Of a DNA stretch of 64,000 nucleotides, positions 35,559-46,264 are shown one piece after another. Positions within the stretch are counted from its first letter, which is position 1. Every line of letters begins with the position of its first letter. Both the position numbers and the translations under genes were made by a program. This DNA comes from Methylobacter sp. S3L5C (GTDB taxonomy: Bacteria; Pseudomonadota; Gammaproteobacteria; Methylococcales; Methylomonadaceae), in contig NZ_CP076024.1 of assembly GCF_022788635.1 (NCBI RefSeq), forward strand, positions 248,001 to 312,000, written 5' to 3'. The notes below the pieces were generated by a model. It was not told where the DNA came from. It searched no databases and was given only the letters and a program-made list of their open reading frames with translations.

Positions 35559-37199
35559 CTATAAATCGTTGCCTGAATAAGAGCCATTCAGGGATTTGTT
35601 GCAAACAGGAAAATCCGGCACAATATTATTGAGCACCAGTTTTTCTAAAGCAGGCCAGTTTAAGGTGCTGGGGTCGCGTGGATAAAAACGGGTGATTTTG
35701 TTATCGGTATCGAAACGAATATGAGTGACGATTTCTCCGCGCCAACCTTCAACGATTCCCAAGCCTTCACTGCCAGCTTTTGGTGGCTGCCATTCGGTGA
35801 GTATTTTACCCTCCGCAGGTTGTGCTATAACAAGTTGCGCTATAAATTGTTCAATAAGTTTTAACGAGGACAGAATTTCCTTGTATCTGACCCAGAATCT
35901 TGAGGCAATATCGCCTTGGTTTTCCACCGCAACTTTAAAAACGACTTGATCGTAAGGTGAATAGGGCGAATCTCTGCGGACATCAAAATTTTGCCCGCTG
36001 GCACGGCCAACATAACCCAGCGTACCAAAAGCGGCAGCGATTTCCGGTAACAGATAACCCGCCGTGTAAATCCTGTCTTCCAGGGATGAGTTAAGGTCTA
36101 CCGCAGGCATGATTTCTGACAGCTCAATTCTTAGTTGACTGATTTCCAGGGAAACCAAGGCACAGGAGTCTAACGATAAATCACTGATGACGCCGCCCGG
36201 AACAATTCTGTCCATTAACAAGCGGTGGCCAAAGACGGTTGCATTGGTGCGTAACCATAATTCACGCAAACGGGTGAATTGCATTTGGGCAAAAACAAAA
36301 GCGACATCATTACAAATCCCACCCATATCACCTAAATGATTGGCTATCCTTTCGCGCTCTGCCAAAATACCGCGTATTAAGGCGGCCCGTGGTGGGATTT
36401 GAATATCTGCAGCTTGCTCCATTGCCATGCAGGCTGCCCAGCAATGGCATACCGTGGTATCGCCAGAAACTCGACCGGCTAAACGAGCCAAAGACTCAGG
36501 TGTCCGGTCTTCTGCAATTTTTTCAATACCTTTATGGGTATAACCCAAGCGTTCTTCCAGATTTAATATCAGTTCACCTACGGCCTGAAAGCGAAAGTGT
36601 CCGGGTTCAATAATACCGGCATGAACGGGACCAACGGGAATTTCATATACCCCCGCACCGTAGGATTTAACAAAAGGATAATCCATATCGGGCGGGGTAA
36701 CAGCTTGTGGCTCGCCTTGAACAGGAAAGTCTTTGCGCAAGGGATAACTACCCTCAGCCCAAGCTTTATGTTGCGTCCAGCGTCGATTATCAGGATGGCC
36801 GATAAAGTTAATGCCAAACATGTCTTGAGTATGACGTTCACTGCGATTAGCGGCTGGATAAACGGTTGCTTGTGAGGGTAATTCAGGGCTCTCGTTATTG
36901 ACGTGGGTACGTAACAATAAATAAGTCCCTTCTTTTTCAAAGCAGGTATTGACGATAAATAGTGTCTCGGCATGTTCTGCCCAACCGGCTACCCAACGCA
37001 GGTTTTGTTCAATTGCGTGCTGACTGAACTGTTGCCAGTGCTTGCTTTCAATGTTCCACAGCACGGCATTATTGTTTTTGATATCTTCGTCTGGTTGTCC
37101 GGCAGTCGTTAAATGTCGATTCATCAGTGTCGGAACGATAAAAAATTCTGCGTTATTGAGTTGGTTTAAAAAATCTGTCGCCCAGTTTGATGAACTCAT
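35559..37199 (-). CDS. Hydrogenase-4-like large subunit (NuoC/D fusion) without NiFe ligands
   Basis: 546 aa from ATG 37199, overlapping the hyfF-like stop as ATGA. N-terminal NuoC-like part at 1-165 (ERHTQDMFGINFIGHPDNRR) and NuoD-like part from 175. True group-4 hydrogenases have a RxCGxCxxxH motif and a DPCxxC motif. Here they read RVSGDTTVCHCW (243-254) and, at the end, VPDFPVCNKS, so the CxxC pairs are lost. The protein therefore cannot bind a NiFe centre and probably acts as a quinone- or structure-bearing subunit (Ehr-type complex). Confidence 0.88.
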   Translation of the reverse strand: MSSSNWATDFLNQLNNAEFFIVPTLMNRHLTTAGQPDEDIKNNNAVLWNIESKHWQQFSQHAIEQNLRWVAGWAEHAETLFIVNTCFEKEGTYLLLRTHVNNESPELPSQATVYPAANRSERHTQDMFGINFIGHPDNRRWTQHKAWAEGSYPLRKDFPVQGEPQAVTPPDMDYPFVKSYGAGVYEIPVGPVHAGIIEPGHFRFQAVGELILNLEERLGYTHKGIEKIAEDRTPESLARLAGRVSGDTTVCHCWAACMAMEQAADIQIPPRAALIRGILAERERIANHLGDMGGICNDVAFVFAQMQFTRLRELWLRTNATVFGHRLLMDRIVPGGVISDLSLDSCALVSLEISQLRIELSEIMPAVDLNSSLEDRIYTAGYLLPEIAAAFGTLGYVGRASGQNFDVRRDSPYSPYDQVVFKVAVENQGDIASRFWVRYKEILSSLKLIEQFIAQLVIAQPAEGKILTEWQPPKAGSEGLGIVEGWRGEIVTHIRFDTDNKITRFYPRDPSTLNWPALEKLVLNNIVPDFPVCNKSLNGSYSGNDL

Positions 37200-38659
37200 A
37201 ACGGTGTACTCCCCGAGATTAACAAGGTTGCCTGTGAAAACCAGTTGGCCAGAAACTCCGGAATAGCCAGACCTAGCCACAATACCAAACCTAAATGAAT
37301 GATCACCGGCCATAAGTTGGCTTTAACGGGGTTTTGGTCTTCGGGTTTGTCACCATAAACCATGGGTTGTACATGTCTGAACAGTCCGGCAAAGGCGATG
37401 CCGATACCTAACAACAAGAATGGTGCCAGCCAGGGATAGCTATGCATGGTGGCCAGCAAAACCAGAAATTCACTGGTAAATACGCCAAAAGGCGGGAACC
37501 CGGCAATGGCCAGTGTGCCTATCAACAACCCCCAGCCTACGCGGGGTTGGGTTTTTATCAAGCCTCGTATTTTATCCATGCTTTGAGTGCCGGTAATTTG
37601 CGCAGCATGACCTACGGTGACAAAAATAGCCGATTTTGTCAGTGAATGTACAGTCATGTGTAGTAATGCGGCAAAAGTTGCCATGGGGCCGCCGACCCCA
37701 AAGGCAAAAGTCATCATCCCCATGTGTTCAATGGATGAATAGCTGAATAATCGTTTAATGTCTTTCTGGCGATGCAGAAACAAGGCGCCAACAAGAAAAG
37801 ACAATAAGCCAAAGCCCATCATTAAATAACCGGCCATGTTGTTATGGGTTGCACCATCCACCAGCATCTTGTTGCGTACAACGGCATATAAGGCGTCATT
37901 TAACAATAGGCCGGATAATACTGCCGACATGGGGGTAGGGCCTTCGGAATGGGCATCAGGTAACCAGTTATGTAAAGGAACCAGGCCGATTTTTGTACCA
38001 TAGCCAACCAGTAAAAAAACAAAGGCAATTTGAAGTATCTCCGGATTTAATTGCGTGGCATTTTCATAAAGTACTGACCACAGTAAGGCATTTTCACCAT
38101 CGCCGATCTGAACTGCCGCGTAATAAAGCAAAATGGTACCAAACAGGGCTTGCGCAATACCTACGCCACAAAGAATAAAGTATTTCCAGGCGGCCTCAAT
38201 AGATTCAGGAGTGCGGTATAAGCTGACCAATAGCACGGTCGCGAGGGTCGCACCTTCCATGGCTACCCACATAATACCCATGTTGTTGGTGGTTAATACC
38301 ATATACATGGCCAGCATAAAACCCTGATACATCGAGTAATAAAGCTTTAACCGGTTGTCAGTCAGCTTACCCAGTTCCTTTTCATGCGCCATATAAGATG
38401 ACGAAAAAATAGACGTGGTCAGTCCGACAAAAGCGGTTAGGGCAATCAAATAGACATTAAAAGGATCAATTAAAAAGGCCTTGTTGGGAGATAAAATAGT
38501 ACCTTGGTTAAGTACATTAATCGCCAGCCAGATAGATGCCAGCAAACAGATGCCGTTTAACCAGACATTGATTTTACCCATGTCCGTTTTATGACCAACA
38601 ATAGCAAAAAAAATAATTCCGACAAAAGGGATAAATAATACAAGATAAGCAGCGATCAT
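37196..38659 (-). CDS. Hydrogenase-4-like antiporter subunit (HyfF/NuoN-M type)
   Basis: 487-aa integral membrane protein with about 14 helices, a Mrp/NuoLMN antiporter-like module. Landmarks are the helix-5 Glu in MWVAMEGATLATVLLV, the helix-7 Lys in GYGTKIGLVPLHNWLPDAH, then SYSSIEHMGMM. These charged residues line the proton or sodium path. It overlaps hyfE upstream by 4 bp and hyfG downstream by 4 bp, so these are tightly coupled. Confidence 0.9.
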   Translation of the reverse strand: MIAAYLVLFIPFVGIIFFAIVGHKTDMGKINVWLNGICLLASIWLAINVLNQGTILSPNKAFLIDPFNVYLIALTAFVGLTTSIFSSSYMAHEKELGKLTDNRLKLYYSMYQGFMLAMYMVLTTNNMGIMWVAMEGATLATVLLVSLYRTPESIEAAWKYFILCGVGIAQALFGTILLYYAAVQIGDGENALLWSVLYENATQLNPEILQIAFVFLLVGYGTKIGLVPLHNWLPDAHSEGPTPMSAVLSGLLLNDALYAVVRNKMLVDGATHNNMAGYLMMGFGLLSFLVGALFLHRQKDIKRLFSYSSIEHMGMMTFAFGVGGPMATFAALLHMTVHSLTKSAIFVTVGHAAQITGTQSMDKIRGLIKTQPRVGWGLLIGTLAIAGFPPFGVFTSEFLVLLATMHSYPWLAPFLLLGIGIAFAGLFRHVQPMVYGDKPEDQNPVKANLWPVIIHLGLVLWLGLAIPEFLANWFSQATLLISGSTPL

Positions 38660-39333
38660 TTATCCACCTCGTTTAAGCGGTTTAACAAGTCGACATCCAG
38701 TGAGTCGATGCTGGTACGTATATGTAAGAAAAAAATACCGAACAGCACGGCTGCCACTAATACGTCAAATGCGACACCCAATTCGACTACCATCGGCATA
38801 CCTTTGGTAGCAACGATAGCGGCAAAAAACAACCCGTTTTCTATCGACATGAAGCCCACCACATGGGCAACTGCCTGACGATGGGAAATCATTAGCAGCA
38901 TACCCAACAATACTACTGAAAGGCTGACTGCCAGTGCATTGAGCATGACCGGTGAGGTAGTTGGTACGATAGGATGTAAAATATAATAACTAAATACCAT
39001 CAAGCTTGCTCCGCCCAGCATTACCATGGTCTTGTTTTTTAATGCCTGAATACTTCGTTGTGCATTCATGTGCATAACTTCGCGTCTTAACATCCACGGG
39101 ATAAAAATAACTTTTAGCAGCAAGGTTAGTGCAGCAGAAATATACAAGTGATGACTGTCCAAACTATAGCCCGCCAACACGGTGGTGATGGTTAACAGAA
39201 AGCCTTGTAACGCAAAGACAAAAATCAGCCGCAGCAACCTGCTTTGCCCCAGCATGAGAAAAGAGGTGAGTCCTACCAATGCCGCCATTGATAAAATGGC
39301 TTGTGTATAAAAATCGGTTTGTTCAATATGCAT
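38656..39333 (-). CDS. Hydrogenase-4-like membrane subunit HyfE
   Basis: 225 aa, six to seven TM helices; the second half resembles NuoK with conserved Glu residues in MSIENGLFFAAI and nearby VVELGVAFDVLVAAVLFG. Matches HyfE (about 216 aa in E. coli). Overlaps its neighbours by 1-4 bp on both sides, consistent with one operon. Confidence 0.88.
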   Translation of the reverse strand: MHIEQTDFYTQAILSMAALVGLTSFLMLGQSRLLRLIFVFALQGFLLTITTVLAGYSLDSHHLYISAALTLLLKVIFIPWMLRREVMHMNAQRSIQALKNKTMVMLGGASLMVFSYYILHPIVPTTSPVMLNALAVSLSVVLLGMLLMISHRQAVAHVVGFMSIENGLFFAAIVATKGMPMVVELGVAFDVLVAAVLFGIFFLHIRTSIDSLDVDLLNRLNEVDK

Positions 39334-40277
39334 TAGCGTGCAGCCTCCAAAATGATGTGACTCAACATACCCAGCAAGCCTAATAAGTAGGCAAAGCTAA
39401 GATATTCCTGGACTCGAAATAAGCGCATTTTGGCAAATAAAGTCTCGGCTATCGCCAGAACTATCGCTAACAAAGCGAGCTTGCCTGTAATTGCCAGTAA
39501 GCCGTAGCCTAATGCTTCAGCACTAAAGGTTTCGGCGATGCCCCACGGAAAAAAGATATTGGCAATCAATACGCCATAAAGCATTAGTTTAAGCTGACTG
39601 GCCCATTCAATTAGCGCCAGATGCCGGCCACTGTATTCAAGAATCATGGCTTCATGAATCATGGTCAATTCCAGATGCGTAGCCGGATTATCAACAGGAA
39701 TGCGTCCGGTTTCAGCGATGGCAACCAAAAGCAGGGCAGGCAGAGCAAACACAAAGGAAGGTCTTAGCACCATACCTTCGTTGATGACATGTGCAATGGC
39801 ACCGGATAAATTTGTTGTGGAAGCGGTCATGGTCAGCGTAAAAACTGCCATCAACATGGCGGGTTCTGCCAACGAAGAGATGGTCATTTCCCTGGACGAC
39901 CCCATGCCACCAAATGCAGTCCCCATATCCAGTCCCGCCAAGGCCAGGAAAAACCGGGCAAAGGCAAAAAAACCTACCATGACGATCACGTCAGCGCTGG
40001 CCGAAGTAGGTAGATCAACAGCGATTAATGGTACTACCGTTGCCGCCAGAACGGTGGCGGAGAAGACAATGTAAGGTGTGGCTATAAATAGCCAAGACGC
40101 CTGTTTTGAAACTACCGGTTGTTTATGCGTTAATTTGAGCAAATCCCGATAAGGCTGTAATAAAGAGGGCGCTTTGCGATTTTGCAAATGACATTTGCAC
40201 CACTTCAGCCAACCGGCCAATAACGGCGCCATGGCGACAAATAACGCGGTTTGTAAAATGGCGATTAACCAATTCAT
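39333..40277 (-). CDS. Hydrogenase-4-like membrane subunit HyfC (NuoH type)
   Basis: 314 aa with about 8 TM helices, equivalent to NuoH/HycD. Landmarks are APLLAGWLKWCKCHLQNR near 18-35 (normally RKxxARLQxRxGP) and ETGRIPVDNPATHLELTMIHE near 190-210, the charged loop thought to join quinone chemistry to ion transfer. Spacing to hyfB is 58 bp. Part of the same operon. Confidence 0.9.
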   Translation of the reverse strand: MNWLIAILQTALFVAMAPLLAGWLKWCKCHLQNRKAPSLLQPYRDLLKLTHKQPVVSKQASWLFIATPYIVFSATVLAATVVPLIAVDLPTSASADVIVMVGFFAFARFFLALAGLDMGTAFGGMGSSREMTISSLAEPAMLMAVFTLTMTASTTNLSGAIAHVINEGMVLRPSFVFALPALLLVAIAETGRIPVDNPATHLELTMIHEAMILEYSGRHLALIEWASQLKLMLYGVLIANIFFPWGIAETFSAEALGYGLLAITGKLALLAIVLAIAETLFAKMRLFRVQEYLSFAYLLGLLGMLSHIILEAAR

Positions 40278-40335
40278 TGTATTTCTCCAAACAGTAGAGA
40301 GGTTTGGGCTGTAGAGTATGCTGTATTTATACGCA

Positions 40336-42462
40336 TTAGCTAATTACCCATAACAGAAGCAGTAACGTTGCAAACGAATAACTCAGGTAGGTTCGTATAT
40401 TGCCGGTTTGAATACGTCCAACCTGCTTGGCCAGTTTATTGACTCCTCGTGCTATCGGGTGGTAAAAAAGCGGCCAGCTATGATCTTCAATCTGCAGTTT
40501 GTAATGGACTGCTGCAACATCCAGATTCATGGCGCCTTGCATGTCTTTGTTAATTTGTTCGTCGACAAGCCAGACTCTGGCAAAGATTCGCCGTAAAGGC
40601 ATAGTAAAGGCACTGGAGGTATATTGCATGCGAGGTGTTAACCCACCAAAGCCACAATCCCAGGTTTCAGCCTTGCGTATTACTGTTAAAGGATTGCGCC
40701 GTAAATACCAATAACAGATGCCGGCGGCAATGAGCGCTCCTATTAGTACCAGTGGCGCAGAATAGGATGCTTGCTCGGGAGAAACCGGAGCCAGCCACAA
40801 CCAATCCAAAGCAGAATCATTCGGTAAGGTTTGTCCCAACAGTTGACCTGAAACAGTATTAATTAGCTGAATGATCACGTTCGGGAAAATCCCGATAAAA
40901 AAGCACAAACCGGCCAATAAAGCAGGACCTGCCAACATGCCTTTATAGGGTGTTTCATGGGCATTTTCACTGTTTTCTGATCGTGATTGGCCCAGAAATA
41001 TCAGCCCAAACACTTTGACAAAACAAGCGGCTGCCAAAGCTGATGTCAGCGCCAAGGCAGCCGCTGCAACAGGAATTAAACTGCGCAAGACGCCATTTTC
41101 CAGGACATCAACCTGTAATGCAGTTTGAAAAGCCAGCCATTCGGAAACAAAGCCGTTAAACAAAGGTAACGAAGAAATACTCATGCAGCCGACCAAAAAC
41201 AACAAACTGGTTTGCGGCATTTTTTTAATCAGGCCACCCATCATATCGATATTTAATTCATGGGTCTGGTGTTGAATGATACCCGCCCCCAAGAATAGTA
41301 AATTTTTGAACAAGGCATGATTGAAGGCATGCAGTAAAGCGGCCAGAAAACCTAATGCCGCTAGTTGCGAATGACCATTTGCCATAAAAATCATGGCCAA
41401 GCCCAATACCATAAAAATAATACCGATATTTTCAACTGAACTGTAAGCCAACAGGCGTTTTAAATTGGGTTGCATCATGGCATAGAGGATGCCGCCCAGC
41501 GCTGAAAGAGTTCCCAGAGCCAGCAACGCTACGCCCCATTCCCAGTGAATATCACCGAGTAAATCAAAAATAAAACGGATCAAACCATACAGTGCCACTT
41601 TAAGCATTACGCCGCTCATTAAGGCTGAAATATGTGAAGGTGCTGCCGGGTGCGCTTCCGGTAACCAAATATGCACAGGAACTATGCCGGCTTTCATGCC
41701 AAAACCCAATAGCGCCAATACGAAAGCAATACTTGCCCACGTTACTGACAATTTGGATTCCCGTAAGGCATCAAAAGTAAAGCCGTCAGAAAAACTGGCC
41801 AGTACGCCAAAGCCTAAAATAATCGACAACGCGCCAACCTCAGCCATCAATAAGTATAGAAACGCGGCGCGGCGATTGGCAGGATTTTCATGTTGAAAGG
41901 CCACCAGAAAATAGCTTGCTACCGACATTAGCTCCCAAGCAATCATAAACATAAAAGCATCATCGGCTAACAGCACCAACAACATCCCGGCAACAAACAA
42001 ACCGGTAAACAAACCCAGAACGGCAAAAGGGTGCTCTTTTTCTTTATAGCTACTGACATAACCGGGTCCGTAGAGACTCACTGCACAGACGGCAATGCCT
42101 ATAATCAAAAAAAAGAAACCGGATAAGGCATCAAAACGGACATGCCACGGCAGCCAGGGTAAGCCTAAAGCAATCAGGTCGGTAATAACTCCGTTACTGA
42201 TCAGCACCGCTAAACCGGCTATGACGGCAAACAGACCTGAAAAACCCAATAAAACAAAGACTGCTTGTCTTAAAAAAGCCGGGTAATGCTGTTCTTCAAG
42301 ACTTTTATTAACCCAATCCCGACACTTTACATTACCGTTAAAGAATTTGTTAACACTGTACTGGCTTATTGCCAACAGGATTTGTCGCTGATTCATCATC
42401 AGTGCCAACAAACCGGAAGCAAAGCTTAAAAGTACCGCACAATACGCTGATAAAAGGATCAT
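40336..42462 (-). CDS. Hydrogenase-4-like antiporter subunit HyfB (NuoL type)
   Basis: First gene of the block: 708 aa, 16 or more helices, NuoL/MrpA-like core. The Glu in MIAWELMSVASYFLV and Lys in GFGMKAGIVPVHIWLPEAH mark the ion channel; SYSSVENIGIIF is also typical. The C-terminal 60 residues carry TWDCGFGGLTPRMQYTSSAF, characteristic of HyfB/HycC and giving the soluble tail. Together with hyfC, E and F it makes a two-pump membrane arm. Confidence 0.92.
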   Translation of the reverse strand: MILLSAYCAVLLSFASGLLALMMNQRQILLAISQYSVNKFFNGNVKCRDWVNKSLEEQHYPAFLRQAVFVLLGFSGLFAVIAGLAVLISNGVITDLIALGLPWLPWHVRFDALSGFFFLIIGIAVCAVSLYGPGYVSSYKEKEHPFAVLGLFTGLFVAGMLLVLLADDAFMFMIAWELMSVASYFLVAFQHENPANRRAAFLYLLMAEVGALSIILGFGVLASFSDGFTFDALRESKLSVTWASIAFVLALLGFGMKAGIVPVHIWLPEAHPAAPSHISALMSGVMLKVALYGLIRFIFDLLGDIHWEWGVALLALGTLSALGGILYAMMQPNLKRLLAYSSVENIGIIFMVLGLAMIFMANGHSQLAALGFLAALLHAFNHALFKNLLFLGAGIIQHQTHELNIDMMGGLIKKMPQTSLLFLVGCMSISSLPLFNGFVSEWLAFQTALQVDVLENGVLRSLIPVAAAALALTSALAAACFVKVFGLIFLGQSRSENSENAHETPYKGMLAGPALLAGLCFFIGIFPNVIIQLINTVSGQLLGQTLPNDSALDWLWLAPVSPEQASYSAPLVLIGALIAAGICYWYLRRNPLTVIRKAETWDCGFGGLTPRMQYTSSAFTMPLRRIFARVWLVDEQINKDMQGAMNLDVAAVHYKLQIEDHSWPLFYHPIARGVNKLAKQVGRIQTGNIRTYLSYSFATLLLLLWVIS

Positions 42463-42566
42463 GAAATTCTCACTGTCTGAAATTTAAAACTATTTGGGGC
42501 GAAATATAAGGATGTAAGGTTAAAGATTGGTTTTTAGGCCTCCATTTATAATCTTGCACCTAAATC

Positions 42567-44159
42567 TTATTTCCTGTCATCTGCCGTCATGATTCGTGCA
42601 GCCAGAGCATGATTTGAAAAGGTTTCCAAAGCATTGCCTACTTGCTTGCAGCATCCGCCCTGCGCTTCATAGCTTTGTTGGAAATGATTAATAAACCCCA
42701 TAACAGTATGATCAATCAGATAACCGTTGGTAAAATCGAAAATAAGTGTCTTACCGGGTTCGAGCTTGGCAAGTGCCTTTTTTAACGGTAAGAAATTTGA
42801 AAACAGGGCAGAACCCAATAATGTGATAACTAGCGTATCGTTATTTTGTTGTTGAATGGTAAAGTTAATCTTGAACAGATTGCCAAGCCAAACACCTCGT
42901 ACGACATCAAGACCAAGCTTTGTAACAATACCCAAGGCGACACCGATTAACAAATCAGTCGTCAGTACCCCGATAATGGTAATAACAAATAAAAATAACT
43001 GATCTTTACCTACATCCCTTACGCTGGCGAATGTTTTCGGCGAGGCTAAACGATAACCGGTATAAACCAGTAATGCGGCTAATGAAGCCATGGGAATACT
43101 CTGGATAAGGCCGACAAACAAGACGACAAAGAGTAATAACAACAGGCTATGAAAAAAATTGGCCCAAGTGGTTTTTGCCCCGTTATGGACATTCTCCGAG
43201 CTACGTATGATTTCAGCTATCATCGGTAAGCCACCCATTAAACCGGCGACCAGATTGCCAATTCCAATTGCTGTTAAATCACGATCAAGATCGGAAGAAC
43301 GCTTATATGGATCCAGCTTGTCAACCGCTGTCGCAACCAGTAAGCTCTCAAGACTACCGATTAAACTGATACTCAGAACGGCCCCCCAAAAAGCTGGGGT
43401 GGTAATTTTTGAAAAATCAGGAAAATAAAAGCTTTCCAGAAAATTATCGGGAATGTCGACCAGGTAGTTTGAGCCGTTAATAGTTGTAAATTTAAAATCA
43501 AAATGCCAGGCGAATACAATACCTACCAGCACGACGATAACCGGAGCAGGAATCCTGACTCCGACTAACGGCCAAATGATCAGGATGAGCAAGCTTAAAA
43601 AACTAATGAGCACACAGTCCATATTGGTAATAGCCAAACTATGCGGAATTTGTGCAATGATTGAGAACAAATTGCCTGCTTCCGGTGTGACTCCCAGCAT
43701 AACGTGGGTTTGTGTAGCGATAATAATAATGCCAATCGCAGCGAGCATGCCATGAACGACCGACGTGGGGAAAAAGGAACTTAGTTGCCCCAGTTTGTAT
43801 ATGCCCATTACAATCTGCAAAACACTGGCAATAACAATTGCCGCCAGCGTGTAACGATAACCGGCAAGCGCATCGCCTTCACCCAGTATTTGCACTGCCG
43901 CCAAAACTACTACGATCAAGCCGGCAGCTGGTCCATTAATAGTCAGGTAAGAACCGCCAATACGCGAGACTAAAAGCCCTCCTATTATTGCGGTAATAAT
44001 CCCTGCCGATGGTGGGACCCCTGAAGCCACTGATACACCAAGACACAGTGGTAAAGCGATAAGAAAAACCAGGAATCCTGACAGTAAATCACTGCGCCAG
44101 TTTTCTTTTAAGCCTGCCAGTCCAGTTTGGGGGATAGCTGAAAGGGATGCTTTATGCAT
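42567..44159 (-). CDS. SulP family anion transporter, copy 1
   Basis: 530 aa: 12-14 helices of SulP permease, then a STAS domain from about 435. The N-terminal block WRSDLLSGFLVFLIALPLCL and GGSYLTINGPAAGLIVVVL are conserved. Substrate may be bicarbonate or sulfate; bicarbonate is plausible from the hyf-like block immediately downstream (104 bp, same strand). Shares very high similarity with the copy at 46265, so a tandem duplication later split by an IS. The STAS core LIFDFTNGYLIDHTVMGFI lacks the usual phosphorylatable Ser. Confidence 0.9.
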   Translation of the reverse strand: MHKASLSAIPQTGLAGLKENWRSDLLSGFLVFLIALPLCLGVSVASGVPPSAGIITAIIGGLLVSRIGGSYLTINGPAAGLIVVVLAAVQILGEGDALAGYRYTLAAIVIASVLQIVMGIYKLGQLSSFFPTSVVHGMLAAIGIIIIATQTHVMLGVTPEAGNLFSIIAQIPHSLAITNMDCVLISFLSLLILIIWPLVGVRIPAPVIVVLVGIVFAWHFDFKFTTINGSNYLVDIPDNFLESFYFPDFSKITTPAFWGAVLSISLIGSLESLLVATAVDKLDPYKRSSDLDRDLTAIGIGNLVAGLMGGLPMIAEIIRSSENVHNGAKTTWANFFHSLLLLLFVVLFVGLIQSIPMASLAALLVYTGYRLASPKTFASVRDVGKDQLFLFVITIIGVLTTDLLIGVALGIVTKLGLDVVRGVWLGNLFKINFTIQQQNNDTLVITLLGSALFSNFLPLKKALAKLEPGKTLIFDFTNGYLIDHTVMGFINHFQQSYEAQGGCCKQVGNALETFSNHALAARIMTADDRK

Positions 44160-44357
44160 AAAAATCCTTGTTTATTGTAATATTGTAGGTTTGTAAATGG
44201 TTATTAAGCGCCTACTATACCACTTTAGCCTTGACAGCGACTTCGATTAATGTTTGAAATAAATTCATGAGCTATGTCAGGCTCTCCCGGCAAGTCGCTA
44301 CTATGCTGATTCAATCGCCATTTGACTGACAGTGCAGTAGCTTGAAAATGGTATTTA

Positions 44358-46261
44358 GTGCCTGAACGAAAAAGCCACTTTTCAAAAAAACCAGCTCAAC
44401 ATCCGGAAATATTTTTTGGAAAAATCTTTCCGGAGTGGAACAAACGACTTATTTTCTGATTTACCATCAGTTTTTCAGAATTATTTCTAATAATCACAAA
44501 TTATAAGCGCACCTTTCCTGTGGATAACCTGTTGGCTGTTCTCAAAAAAGCGTCAGGCAGCTAGTTTTTGTTGCTCGTTAACAAGCCTTAGCCGTTCCAT
44601 GTCGCGTTTAATTGTGCCGAGCTTTTGAATGTTACGCGATAACACGGCTAAGCCAACATAACGCTCGAAGGCTTCAATGCCATGATCAAGGCACTTATCC
44701 AGCCCATGTACTTCTAACGCATTAATAGCCGATTCTACGGCGGAATGTTGCTTTTTTGCCTGTTTAAATTCCGCGGTGTATTCACGATTCTGGTCGGCTT
44801 TGGATAGCTTGCCTTTTTTGGGTAAAACGACTTGCTCAAGGAGGGCTTTCAGGTCGGTTTGATTGGCCGGACTGTGGAAACCTTTGTCAAAGCTACAGGC
44901 GTTAAAACTTGGGAATTTTACTTGAGTCGCTTTAACCATCGGCACGGCGACTTTGTCGTCGGTAGTCTTTTGCATGACTTGACTGTGCAATATAAAGCCC
45001 TGATGGTCTTCCATGATACAGACCCGCAAGCCCAGTTCAACCGGGACTCCGGCTTTGCCTTTGCTGATCCATTCGGTGTGGGTCTGGAACAGGGAAAAGA
45101 CTTTTTCATCATGGGGAATGGTTTCTCCTTGAATAGCGCGACGTCTAATCTGCTCGATTTGACGTTCGGCATGCAGGCTAAAAGTGCTCAGATCGGTAAG
45201 CAACACTTCTGGTATGTGAAAGTGATTTTTTAACGTCAACATACTGGCTTTAGTGCGCTCAAGATAAAACCCTGCCAAATCAATATAGTCCTGGTAGGCC
45301 TGTTTGATCTCAAGTGCTTTGGCGGCCTTGATAGCGTCATTTTTTGACGTGGAATGTTTGAGTTTTTGCAGCGTGCGATACCGCCTTTTAAATTTAGACA
45401 GGTTGTGCTTATGCAATCGCCATTCAGGCAAGGCATGTTGCAAGCTCCATTTGACGCACGTCCGAATCAGAATCCGGATCGCATCATGCAGTAAACTGAT
45501 ATCGGTTGGAAAATGCACGTTGGTTTTTAACACAAAAGAATCGCAACGGCCTCTGATCAGCGCATGAATATCCAGATCCAGTAATTGATAGCCGGCTCGA
45601 ATAACTTCAGTACTAATACGCGCCATGATCGCTGGCGTAAACAGCTTGAGATTGTCTTTCAAGGTTTGCAGGCGATAGCGTTTGTCGGCATCAAAGCAAC
45701 CAAGACCGAGCATTTCACGTAGGGTGTTATGCTGATTGGCCAACTCCAGAATGCGATCATAGTCTGTATTCAGTCCTACGCGTAGCGATCCTAACACCAA
45801 AATCGACCATTGATTCATACCGGGGCGGCCTTTGTCGATGGCAACGATTTTTGTCACTTCGGCGTCAATTTTAGTAGGCACCACATCCTCCAGTATTTTA
45901 AAAACAGCATCCCTTAATGGCTGAGTCGTATAAATGTGTTGCAAGCCCAGCAAGATGATCGGAATGTCATCACGGGAGGAAACATCTATTTTGATATCAG
46001 CAATATCGCGTTGACCGATGCTCATTTGTGGAGAAAATACCTTTCTCATCGGGAGTTTTCCAACGAGAATTTGAAAGCTGAGGCGCTTATCCGGGAGGTA
46101 GCTTTTGCCAAGCCCTTTTCGATGAAAATAATAATCATAATTATCAGCAAGTTACTTAAATTCAGCATTTTATACGCCAATAGGCTGTTATTTGATTTTC
46201 AATAGCCTATTTTATCGCAACTTATTGTTTTGTATTAAATAATTTATTACCGTTCAAACAC
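44358..46261 (-). mobile_element. ISNCY-like insertion sequence between two sulP genes
   Basis: 1904 bp. Inverted ends GTGCCTGAACGA and, at the right, CGTTCAAACAC. The target duplication TATTTA flanks it at 44352-44357 and 46262-46267. The right duplication contains the stop codon of the second sulP gene. A partial relative is at 51026-51949. Confidence 0.88.
44553..46049 (-). CDS. ISNCY-family-like transposase
   Basis: 498 aa, apparently intact. N-terminal region with IVAIDKGRPGMNQWSILVLG, and later CSFDKGFHSPANQTDLKALL, where a catalytic Asp would fall, then a helical end. A DDE-type fold with the ISNCY (ISDol1-like) pattern is the best guess. The related copy at 51026 is truncated after about 184 residues by an IS4-type element. 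Confidence 0.8.
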   Translation of the reverse strand: MRKVFSPQMSIGQRDIADIKIDVSSRDDIPIILLGLQHIYTTQPLRDAVFKILEDVVPTKIDAEVTKIVAIDKGRPGMNQWSILVLGSLRVGLNTDYDRILELANQHNTLREMLGLGCFDADKRYRLQTLKDNLKLFTPAIMARISTEVIRAGYQLLDLDIHALIRGRCDSFVLKTNVHFPTDISLLHDAIRILIRTCVKWSLQHALPEWRLHKHNLSKFKRRYRTLQKLKHSTSKNDAIKAAKALEIKQAYQDYIDLAGFYLERTKASMLTLKNHFHIPEVLLTDLSTFSLHAERQIEQIRRRAIQGETIPHDEKVFSLFQTHTEWISKGKAGVPVELGLRVCIMEDHQGFILHSQVMQKTTDDKVAVPMVKATQVKFPSFNACSFDKGFHSPANQTDLKALLEQVVLPKKGKLSKADQNREYTAEFKQAKKQHSAVESAINALEVHGLDKCLDHGIEAFERYVGLAVLSRNIQKLGTIKRDMERLRLVNEQQKLAA

Positions 46262-46264
46262 TAT

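Noticed and set aside
35559-37199. True group 4 NiFe hydrogenase
   Set aside because: The L1 and L2 cysteine ligand pairs are missing, and no maturation genes are nearby.
44832-45233. Plus-strand frame inside the ISNCY-like transposase
   Set aside because: Shadow of the intact transposase on the other strand.
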